The notes under the pieces are model-generated. The model was not told the DNA's origin. It saw nothing but the letters and a program-made list of their open reading frames with translations, and made no database searches. Source: Amia ocellicauda (lineage: Eukaryota > Chordata > Actinopteri > Amiiformes > Amiidae). From it: a DNA stretch of 64,000 nt. Of the stretch, positions 56,294-64,000 are shown piece after piece; the first letter of the stretch is position 1, and the number at the start of each line of letters is the position of its first letter. A program made the translations under genes and the position numbers. The stretch covers positions 1-64,000 of the forward strand of contig NW_027102711.1 of assembly GCF_036373705.1 (NCBI RefSeq). The letters run 5' to 3'.

Positions 56294-56413
56294 TCTTGCG
56301 GCCACACCGTCCTGAACACGCCCGATCTCGTCAGATCTCGGAAGCTAAACGGGGCAGGGCCTCGTCAGTACTTGGATGGGAGACCTCCTGGAAATACCTG
56401 GTGCTGCAAGCTT
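56294..56413 (+). rRNA. 5S rRNA gene, copy 63
   Basis: Begins TCTTGCGG (first base changed); GAACACGCCC and CCTCGTCAG as copy 5; core C box intact; T5. Confidence 0.82.
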
Positions 56414-56624
56414 TTTACGTCTCCTGGGAAACTTCATCGTAGCTCTTAATACTCTCTATCTGTCTGGAGGAGATATAATTGAAGTATTGTACACGTACCC
56501 GGCTACTTTCAACAGCCATTGCTGCACTGATATTTTTCCCTCCATTTTCCATTTTTTTTTTTTTGCTGGAAGTTCCGTCAATACCCGCCAGCCTTTAAGA
56601 GACATCATGCAGCCAGGCCTCTTG

Positions 56625-56743
56625 GCTTGCGGCCACACCGTCCTGAACGCGCCCGATCTCATCAGATCTCCGAAGCTAACGGTGCAGGGCCTGGTCAGTA
56701 CTTGGATGGGTGACCTCCTGGAAATACCAGGTGCTGCAAGCTT
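56625..56743 (+). rRNA. 5S rRNA-like, copy 64
   Basis: Same one-base loss as copy 6 (GCTAACGGTGC), GGATGGGTGACC; T5. Confidence 0.75.
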
Positions 56744-56952
56744 TTTACGTCTCCTGTGTAACTTCATCATAGCTCTTAATACTCTCTTTCAGTCTGTAGG
56801 AGATATTATTGAAGAATTGTACACGTACCCGGCTACTTTCAACACCCTTTGCTGCACTGGTTATTTTCCCTCTACTTTTCTTTTTTTTTTTTGCTGGCAG
56901 TTCCGTCAATACCCGCCAGCCTTTAAGAGACATCATGCAGCCAGGCATCTCG

Positions 56953-57072
56953 GCTTGCGGCCACACCATCCTGAACGCGCCCGATCTCGTCAGATCTCGG
57001 AAGCTAAATGGGGCAGGACCTGGACAGTACATGAATGTGAGACCTCCTGGAAATACCTGGTGCTGCTAGCTT
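56953..57072 (+). rRNA. 5S rRNA-like, copy 65 (C box degenerate)
   Basis: GCTAAATGGGG, CCTGGACAG, ATGAATGTGAGACC, GCTAGC end; T4. Confidence 0.72.
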
Positions 57073-57289
57073 TTACGTCTCCTGGGTAACTTCATCGTAG
57101 CTCTTAATACTCTCTATCTGTCTGGAGGAGATATAATTGAAGTATTGTACACGTACCCAGCTACTGTCAACACCCTTTGCTGCACTGATATTTTTCCATC
57201 CATTTTTCTTTTTTTTTTTTTTTTTTTTTGCTGGAAGTTCCGTCAATACCCGCCAACCTTTAAGAGACATCATGCAGCCAGGCCTCTCG

Positions 57290-57409
57290 GCTTGCGGCCA
57301 CACCGTCCTGAACGCGCCCGATCTCGTAAGATCTCGGAAGCTAAACGGGGCAGGACCTGGTCAGTACTTGGATGGGAGACCTCCTGGAAATACCTGGTGC
57401 TGCAAGCTT
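57290..57409 (+). rRNA. 5S rRNA gene, copy 66
   Basis: TCGTAAGATC, GGGGCAGGACC; core C box intact; T4. Confidence 0.83.
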
Positions 57410-57629
57410 TTACGTCTCCTGGGTAACTTTATCGTAGCTCTTAATTCTCTCTTTCTGTCTGGGGGAGATATAATTGAAGAATTGTACACGTACCCAGCTA
57501 CTGTCAACACCCTTTGCTGCACTGATATTTTTCCATCCATTTTTCTTTTTTTTTTTTTTTTTTTTTTTTGCTGGAAGTTCCGTCAATACCCGCCAACCTT
57601 TAAGAGACATCATGCAGCCAGGCCTTTCG

Positions 57630-57749
57630 ACTTGTGGCCACACCGTCCTGAATGTGCCCAATCTCGTCAGATCTCGGAAGCTAAACGGGGCAGGGCCTGG
57701 TCTGTACTTGAATGGGAGAACTCCTAGAAATACCAGGTGCTGCAAGCTT
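57630..57749 (+). rRNA. 5S rRNA-like, copy 67
   Basis: Begins ACTTGTGG, GAATGTGCCCAATC, TTGAATGGGAGAACTCC; T5. Confidence 0.72.
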
Positions 57750-57965
57750 TTTACGTCTCCTGGGTAACTTCATCATAGCTCTTAATACTCTCTTTCTGTT
57801 TCCAGGAGATATAATTGAAGAATTGTACACGTACCCGGCTACTTTCAACACCCTTTCCTGCACTGATATTTTTCCATCCATTTTTTTTTTTTTTTTTTTT
57901 TTTTTGCTGGAAATTCCGTCAATACCCGCCAGCCTTTAAGAGACATCATGCAGCCAGACATCTCG

Positions 57966-58085
57966 GCTTGCGGCCACACCGTCCTGAACGCGCCCGATCT
58001 TGTCAGATCTTGGAAGCTAAACGGGGCAGGACCTGGTCAGTACTTAAATGTGAGACCTCCTGGAAATACCAGGTGCTGCCAGCTT
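57966..58085 (+). rRNA. 5S rRNA-like, copy 68 (C box degenerate)
   Basis: GATCTTGTCAGATCTTGG, TTAAATGTGAGACC; T5. Confidence 0.72.
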
Positions 58086-58294
58086 TTTACGTCTCCTGGG
58101 GAACTTCATCGTAGCTCTTAATACTCTCTTTCTGTCTGGAGAAGATATAATTGAAGAATTGTACACGTACCCGGCTACTTTCAACACCCTTTGCTGCACT
58201 GGTATTTTTCCCTCTATTTTTCTTTTTTTTTTTCGCTGGCAGTTCCGTCAATACCCGCCAGCCTTTAAGAGACATCATGCAGCCAGGCCTCTTG

Positions 58295-58414
58295 GCTTGC
58301 GGTCACACCGTCCTGAACGCGCCTGATCTCGTCAGATCTCGGAAGGTAAAAGGGGCACGGCCTGGTCAGTACTTGGATGGGTGACCTCCTGGAAATACCT
58401 GGTGCTGCAAGCTT
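58295..58414 (+). rRNA. 5S rRNA-like, copy 69
   Basis: GGTCACACC, AAGGTAAAAGG, GCACGGCC, GGATGGGTGACC; T6. Confidence 0.75.
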
Positions 58415-58622
58415 TTTTGTCTCCTGGGTAACTTCATCGTAGCTCTTAGTACTCTCTTTCTGTCTGGAGGAGATATAATTGAAGAATTGTACACGTACCC
58501 GGCTACTTTCAACACCCTTTGCTGCACTGGTATATTTCCCTCCATTATTCTTTTTTTTTTTTGCTGGCAGTTCCGTCAATACCCGCCAGCCTTTAAGAGA
58601 CATCATGCAGCCAGGCATCTCG

Positions 58623-58742
58623 GCATGCGGCCACACCATCCTGAACGCGCCCGATCTCGTCAGATCTCGGAAGCTAAACGGGGCAGGACCTGGTCAGTAC
58701 ATGAATGTGAGACCTCCTGGAAATACCTCGTGCTGCAAGCTT
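58623..58742 (+). rRNA. 5S rRNA-like, copy 70 (C box degenerate)
   Basis: GCATGCGG, CATCC type, ATGAATGTGAGACC; T4. Confidence 0.75.
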
Positions 58743-58958
58743 TTACGTCTCCTGGGTAACTTTATCGTAGCTCTTAATACTCTCTATCTGTCTGGAGGAG
58801 ACATAATTGAAGTATTGTACACGTACCCAGCTACTGTCAACATCCTTTCTTGCACTGATATTTTTCCATCCATTTTTCTTTTTTTTTTTTTTTTTTGTGC
58901 TGGAAGTTCCGTCAATACCCGCCAACCTTTAAGAGACATCATGCAGCCAGGCCTCTCG

Positions 58959-59078
58959 GCTTGTGGCCACACCGTCCTGAACGCGCCCGATCTCGTAAGA
59001 TCTCGGAAGCTAAACGGGGCAGGACCTGGTCAGTACTAGGATGGGAGACCTCCTGGAAATACCTGGTGCAGCAAGCTT
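58959..59078 (+). rRNA. 5S rRNA gene, copy 71
   Basis: TCGTAAGATC, CTAGGATGGGAGACC (core intact), GTGCAGCAAGC; T4. Confidence 0.8.
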
Positions 59079-59297
59079 TTACGTCTCCTGGGTAACTTTA
59101 TCGTAGCTCTTAATTCTCTCTTTCTGTCTGGAGGAGATATAATTGAAGAATTGTACACGTACCCGGCTACTTTCAACACCCTTTGCTGCACTGATATTTT
59201 TCCCTCCCTTTTTCTATTTTTTTTTTTTTTTTTTTTTGCTGGAAGTTCCGTCAATACTTGCCAGCCTTTAAGAGACATCATGCAGCCAGTCCTCTTG

Positions 59298-59417
59298 GCT
59301 TGCGGCCACACCGTCCTGAACGCGCCTGATCTCATCATATCTCGGAAGCTAAACGGGGCAGGGTCTGGTCAGTACTTGGTTGGGTGACCTCCTGGAAATA
59401 CCAGGTGCTGCAAGCTT
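59298..59417 (+). rRNA. 5S rRNA-like, copy 72
   Basis: CTCATCATATC, GGTCTGG, GGTTGGGTGACC; T5. Confidence 0.72.
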
Positions 59418-59625
59418 TTTACGTCTCCTGGGTAACTTCATCGTAGCTCTTAATACTCTCTTTCAGTCTGGAGGAGATATTATTGAAGAATTGTACACGT
59501 ACCCGGCTACTTTCAACAGCCTTTGCTGCACTGATATTTTTCCCTCCATTTTTCTTTTTTTTTTTTGCTGGAAGTTCGTCAATATCCGCCAACCTTTAAG
59601 AGACATCATGCAGCCAGGCCTCTCG

Positions 59626-59745
59626 GCTTGTGGCCACACCGTCCTGAATGCGCCCGATCTCGTAAGATCTCGGAAGCTAAACGGGGTAGGGCCTGGTCAG
59701 TACTTGGATGGCTGACCTCCTAGAAATACCAGGTGCTGCAAGCTT
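59626..59745 (+). rRNA. 5S rRNA-like, copy 73
   Basis: TCGTAAGATC, GGGGTAGGGCC, GGATGGCTGACC; T5. Confidence 0.75.
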
Positions 59746-59968
59746 TTTACGTCTCCTGGGTAACTTCATCGTAGCTCTTAATACTCTCTTTCTGTCTGGA
59801 GGAGACATAATTGAAGTATTGTACACGTACCCAGCTACTGTCAACACCCTTTGCTGCACTGATATTTTTCCATCCATTTTTCTTTTTTTTTTTTTTTTTT
59901 TTTTTTTTGCTGGAAGTTCCGTCAATACCCGCCAACCTTTAAGAGACATCATGCAGCCAGGCCTCTCG

Positions 59969-60088
59969 GCTTGTGGCCACACCGTCCTGAATGCGCCCGA
60001 TCTCGTAAGATCTCGCAAGCTAAACGGGGCAGGGCCTGGTCAGTACTTGGATGGCTGACCTCCTAGAAATACCAGGTGCTGCAAGCTT
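59969..60088 (+). rRNA. 5S rRNA-like, copy 74 (last)
   Basis: TCGTAAGATC, CTCGCAAGC, GGATGGCTGACC; T5. About 80 bp of spacer follow before the array stops at GTACAC (60168). Confidence 0.75.
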
Positions 60089-60168
60089 TTTACGTCTCCT
60101 GGGTAACTTCATCGTAGCTCTTAATACTCTTTATCTGTCTGGAGGAGATATAATTGAAGTATTGTACA

Positions 60169-60292
60169 CTTTGTCTTAGGGACAGTCTGGCTAGCAGTGA
60201 CTGAGTGGTTGACAGACGACAAGCAACGGAATGTACGTGCTCTGTGATGTCATAGCAGTCAGCTGAGAGAGGCTCGTGATGTCATCGCTGAG

Positions 60293-60296
<4 letters not shown>
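60169..60296 (-). repeat. Short LINE-tailed element, head only, at array edge
   Basis: After a 13-bp filler (TTTGTCTTAGGGA), the head of the short element resumes at CAGTCTGGCTAGCAGTGACT. It includes both TGATGTCAT motifs and ends in TCTG repeats. Confidence 0.7.
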
Positions 60297-60353
<57 letters not shown>

Positions 60354-60356
60354 TCT
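60297..60356. repeat. (TCTG)n-(CT)n microsatellite
   Basis: Border between element head and the next LINE tail. Confidence 0.95.
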
Positions 60357-60390
60357 CAATTCAATTCATTTGTATTGTCAAAGCAATTGG

Positions 60391-60435
<45 letters not shown>

Positions 60436-60452
60436 CATACATACATCCATAC
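60357..60452 (-). repeat. LINE 3' tail, (ACAT)n and (AT)n
   Basis: Conserved tail followed by ACAT and AT repeats; leads into module R1. Confidence 0.75.
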
Positions 60453-60720
60453 ATGCTAGAAAGTCATTACTATGTTATCTTAAAGGCTAACTAAGCAGAA
60501 CATATATCATTATAGAACAGAGTTCATAGGTCAACACATGGTTTTAGGGAACAGGCACGTAGGTCATACCGTTTGACAATGTCTCCAAGGTTCTCATCGT
60601 AAATAACAAACAGAAATCAAACTATCTTCTGGGCTGACCTTCTAGCTTGACCGTATCTTTCTTAAGTATACAAGAGAGAAAAACAGGTGTAAGAAAATAA
60701 TTTCTAATTTTCCTTCTACA
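60453..60720 (-). repeat. Module R1 (copy 4, complete)
   Basis: Full-length reverse copy of 955-1224, ending TTTCTAATTTTCCTTCTACA and followed by (ACAT)n at 60721-60745. Confidence 0.8.
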
Positions 60721-60745
60721 CATATATACATACATACATACATAT

Positions 60746-62265
60746 GTAGCGTTATGTTGGGTGTATTTGGATAAGAGCATTTGGGCTCTGAGCTGAAGCA
60801 CTGATCTAAAGAAGACCTCTCCCCCCCCAAAGTTATCAGATTTCCTTAGCTCATCAGCTTGGAACTGGTTTGCATCAAAGTGACAGTTTTGGGGAGGATG
60901 GCACCGAGAAGAGGCCAAATAGTTTGGAATTCTGCTATGAGATGTCTGGAGAAAGGGGCCTGTAGGTGATAAAAACTCTTTGAAGTGGATGAGAGCCGAA
61001 ATCCCGACATAGAGCTACGAACCCAGGCCAACCGGCATTTCCAAAAGATGGCATGGATTGACATCAGTCATAAATAAAGCCTCCCTCCAATAGGACACTG
61101 GGGGCTGAAACCGAAATCCAATCTCAAGAACTCAGGGACCAATCACCTACTGATCTGACAGACTATAAGGAACAGCGGACAGTCTTTCTCTCTCTCTCTC
61201 TCTCACCTGAACCAGAAACTCGCTGCCACAGCTCAACCTGTAGCTCTGTTGCCAGAACCGGAATCAGAAACCAACCAAGTCTTTGCCGGCAACAGAAGAG
61301 TTAAACTATGAGAAGGAGATTGAGCGAAGAATTATTTTAAAGGACTTTATTAAATAAATAACTTCACAGACCCACCTGATCAGTGGAGTTTTACAGCTGG
61401 ACAATTGACTAAGTCGACTGAATACGAAAGTGTCAGTCACTTAAATAGCTATTTGAGTCTTAAGAAACTTGACCCTTGGAACAAACAGGGCCCTGCTTTC
61501 CTCAAAGACTTCGTCTTCAAGTAACTACGGTGGAACCATGCTTACAAAGAAGATTTTGTGCACAACCTTGGAGCCTTCAAACCAATGGAAAATCTGTTTG
61601 GAAAAGACTCTACATTCGCGAAACCCCAACTTCCAGGTGCATCGACTGAGTGGAAGTTCTTGGACAAAGCCGAACCGGACTGCCTTTGTTCCAAACCACA
61701 CGGACCTCGTGCCGTGTGCTGTTATCTGAGCCCGAAGCCAGAGAGGCCTCTCTGCGATGAAGTTCACATAACTTTAACAGTTTGGAGTTTGTGATTCATG
61801 ACATTTGAGAAATCAATTAGAAATGTTAATCTGTGATTCATAACTCTAGAATGTGTAATATCATTTAGTTTTCTTAAATATAAATGTGAGTTGCATTAAA
61901 CTGTTTTGTTGATAATTTTAGAAATAAAATCTGTCAACGCCGAGAAATATCTTCTCATCTCTGTTTAACTGTTTAGTCTGAAATTGACACAAGTTAATAG
62001 ACATTAGATTATTGGTGGCCCTGCCTATCCTTAATCATTGAATAATAATCAGTTAAGGGAAATTGTGGTAACAAATAGGATCTTTCTCGGCACCTAAACG
62101 TAAATGAGACTGATATATATATAACGAGAAGTTACCTGACATAAATACTAACCTGCGTAGTTATTTAATGTCTGACTAATAATACTAACGAGAGACTCAC
62201 CTTCGTCTTACTAACCGGTATTGTAGTCAATGTGTTTATAACCTTTTTTGTTTAACGATTTGTTA
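60746..62265. other. Unassigned stretch, possible old transposon-derived sequence
   Basis: No recognisable protein. It contains a short CT run (61186-61204), a CTATAAGGAAC box near 61164 and an AATAAA near 61923, which could be promoter and polyadenylation signals of an old element, but no paired ends are seen. The longest plus frame (61469-61729, 86 codons) has no recognisable motif. Confidence 0.35.
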
Positions 62266-62345
62266 AACGGAATGTACGTGCTCTGTGATGTCATAGCAGT
62301 AAGCTGAGAGAGGCTCGTCATGTCATCGCTGAGCTGGCTGGCTGG
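62266..62345 (-). repeat. Short LINE-tailed element, head fragment
   Basis: Begins at ACGGAATGTACGTGCTCTGT and contains the TGATGTCAT motif and a changed second one (CATGTCATC). Confidence 0.65.
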
Positions 62346-62347
62346 CT

Positions 62348-62379
<32 letters not shown>

Positions 62380-62382
62380 CTC

Positions 62383-62419
<37 letters not shown>

Positions 62420-62440
62420 TACTCTCTCTCTCTCCCTCTC
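62346..62440. repeat. (TG)n-(TCTG)n-(CT)n compound microsatellite
   Basis: Same order as the other head-tail borders. Confidence 0.95.
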
Positions 62441-62570
62441 AATTCAATTCATTTGTATTGTCAAAGCAATTGGACATGCATACATACATACATACATATA
62501 TATGGAAAATAAACAATATGTGTACATCTCTTTCTGCATTAGTGGTGCCCTCACAGATGTGCAAGTTACA
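62441..62570 (-). repeat. LINE 3' tail with diverged 3' region
   Basis: Conserved tail and (ACAT)n, then TATGGAAAATAAACAATATG, which resembles the 3' region of the short element (ACGGAAAATAAATAATAG) before diverging. Confidence 0.55.
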
Positions 62571-62680
62571 TGACAGACAGACAGACAGACACACACACAC
62601 TTTCACACACAGACAGACAGACACAGACACACACAGAAACACACACACATACTTTGACAGACAGACAGACAGACACACGC
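62571..62680. repeat. (ACAG)n/(CA)n microsatellite
   Basis: Alternating CAGA and CA runs. Confidence 0.95.
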
Positions 62681-63813
62681 ATATTATGGGTCTTTGTTGG
62701 GTAGTGAAATGGGTAGCATCAGTCGCAGTGTGGGTAATGTCAGGGAGCCAATCATAGTCCCCGTTATTTGCATATCGTGGCGCAAAGCATTCTGGGAAAA
62801 GCAACTAAACACGTTTAGTCATGTATTTGTCCATAGTTTACACATGAGATGAAAGAGACAGTATGACGTATTGAGCACCTGGGATTCCTCATGTGTATGT
62901 GAGGGGCAGAGGAACCGGATCCCAAGTGTGCGTCCCAGGTGCTATAGGTTTCAAAGCATGCAGGGGAATAGGCACCCCACCCTGACACTTAAAGAAGACT
63001 GGATAGGGAGATATAAATAGCAATGGGGAGACTCTTGTACTTGGTGTGGCTCTATCCATATAGTGGGGCCAGCAGGTGCAGCAATAGAAGCTCAGCCTGG
63101 GGAGACTGGATTTAGCATTTCCTCTCCATTTTGATAACTATCCATAATCATTTCTGCAAAATACTTCTATGATACCTATGTATGTTTTTTACTTGTACTA
63201 TATTATACTATCAAGTATCAGTGTACACATACAATGTGACCTGTTACATTAATACAGAGGCCACGGAAGGCCAGATCACTAATAGCCACTGTCCCCTGAT
63301 ATTACACTTTTTTACAATCACTTTGGCACTCATTTCAGAACCTTGATGTCATTTTTCAAAACTCTAGACACTAAACTCACACCCGATGATCAAAATGCAC
63401 ATTTTTCAAAACTCTAACACTTTTTTACAATTGCTTGGATACAATACACATCAACCTCAGATCATTTGTTCATTGAACTAAAATGACACAACTTACATCA
63501 AAGTATTACCATTTCAAAATGCAATTCACACATTACATCTGAGATCACTGTCTATTCATTTCATTACAAAGATCTAACTATCAATTGATACAGCTGCTCA
63601 AAATGATAAGTGACTGTTGCATTACTCTTAATGCATAATTTTATGGAAACTGACAAACAATATTCCATGTTTCGATCATGAAAGTTTCAGGATAATGAGA
63701 TCCATTGACATCAATAAACGAGGAGCATGAACCAGTTGGACTACATTATCTATGGATGTAATATTTCATCATCATTCATCATCATGTAGCACTTTTCCAT
63801 ACCATGTTTGCAG
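62681..63813. other. Unassigned stretch
   Basis: No supportable gene. GATATAAATAG near 63010 is a TATA-like box without an evident gene after it. Between 63330 and 63440 the phrase TTTTCAAAACTCTA occurs twice about 65 bp apart (63353 and 63403), with TTTTTTACAAT nearby twice, so an old dispersed repeat is likely. Confidence 0.4.
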
Positions 63814-64000
63814 TGTGGAAGGAAAGTTAGAAATTCTTTCTCTAATACCTGTTTTTCTCTCTTGTATACTTAAGAAAGATAAGGTCAAGCTAGAAGGTCA
63901 GGCCAGAAGGTAGTTTGATTTCTGTTTGTTATTTACGATGAGAATCTTGGATACAATGTCAAACAGTATGATTGAAGTGCCTGCTCCCTAATCCATGTGT
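63814..64000 (+). repeat. Module R1 (copy 5, runs off window)
   Basis: Same orientation as copy 1; starts GTGTGGAAGGAAAGTTAGAA. Unlike the others it is not preceded by GTAT repeats. Confidence 0.75.

Larger units (their letters stand above)
35424..60168 (+). repeat. Tandem 5S rDNA array, 74 units
   Basis: Seventy-four head-to-tail units on the plus strand, spacing 320-347 bp, mean about 334 bp. Each unit has a gene of about 120 bp and a spacer of about 214 bp. Spacer landmarks after the gene: T-run terminator; CGTCTCCTGGGTAACTTCAT; GGAGATATAATTGAAG; GTACACGTACCCGGCTACTT; CTGCACTGATATTTTTCC; a pure T tract of about 9-30 bases that explains most length differences; GGAAGTTCCGTCAATACCCG; then CCTTTAAGAGACATCATG, whose TTTAAG begins 31 bp before the gene, where vertebrate 5S genes carry a TATA-like box. 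The array begins inside a spacer directly after the transposon and ends inside a spacer at GTACAC. Confidence 0.95.

Noticed and set aside
35619-60088. 5S-derived SINE family
   Set aside because: Units are strictly head to tail with conserved spacers and no LINE-type tail or target duplications, as in rDNA and unlike dispersed SINEs.
35800-60090. Long overlapping open frames through the array (for example 41145-42032 plus, 295 codons)
   Set aside because: They are read-throughs of the 5S unit: the same peptide phrases recur each 334 bp in step with the rRNA gene and the T tract gives poly-Phe or poly-Lys. They are by-products of the repeat and not proteins.
35424-60168. CRISPR-like or ordinary satellite array
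   Set aside because: The repeats are adjoining units of about 334 bp with a recognisable 5S gene and promoter, not short repeats with unique spacers.
62880-63130. Small nuclear RNA gene after the TATAAATAG box near 63010
   Set aside because: The following sequence matches no snRNA that I recognise, and there is no 3' box or T run in the right place.

Overview
The window reads as a repeat-dense, vertebrate-type genome, most likely a ray-finned fish. The evidence is a long array of 5S ribosomal RNA genes, a Tc1/mariner-type transposon of the DD36E kind, esterase-ORF1 LINEs, Ty3-type elements with the Gmr1 domain order, and abundant (CT)n, (CA)n and (ATGT)n microsatellites. I find no host protein-coding gene I can support. 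Nearly all long open frames belong to mobile elements or are shadows in microsatellites and 5S repeats. Layout: 1-909 is a LINE reverse-transcriptase fragment (minus strand) that runs off the left edge, followed by a module bounded by GTAT repeats and part of a composite repeat (to about 1660). 1660-6727 is mostly unassigned, with a fossil retroviral gag-like stretch (3365-3964) and a small inverted-repeat element (about 5775-5965). 6728-34285 is a tandem duplication of a unit of about 12.8 kb, present a little more than twice (6728-19551, 19552-32344, partial 32345-34285). Each full unit carries, on the minus strand, a LINE with an SGNH-esterase ORF1 and an endonuclease/reverse-transcriptase ORF2, two copies of a short LINE-tailed non-autonomous element, and a Gmr1-like LTR element. 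34287-35423 is a Tc1/mariner (DD36E, Incomer-like) transposon. It lost the middle of its transposase and its right end is cut where the next region begins. 35424-60168 is an uninterrupted head-to-tail array of 74 5S rRNA gene units, all on the plus strand, with a mean period of about 334 bp (gene about 120 bp, spacer about 214 bp). 60169-64000 returns to the same composite repeats seen on the left, with two stretches of unassigned sequence. How the parts fit: the 5S genes would be transcribed by RNA polymerase III from internal control regions and end at T runs directly after the gene. All 74 copies share several differences from the usual vertebrate 5S sequence in the internal promoter. Only 33 keep the core of the C box, so the array is a mixture of plausible genes and likely pseudogenes. 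It shows higher-order block duplications (runs of 4, 5 and 6 units copied elsewhere), the signature of unequal exchange. The LINE family, its short derivative and their microsatellite borders look like one system of elements that repeatedly insert next to (GA)n or (CA)n tracts. The LTR element has since inserted into one of the short derivatives, and the whole nest was then duplicated in tandem.
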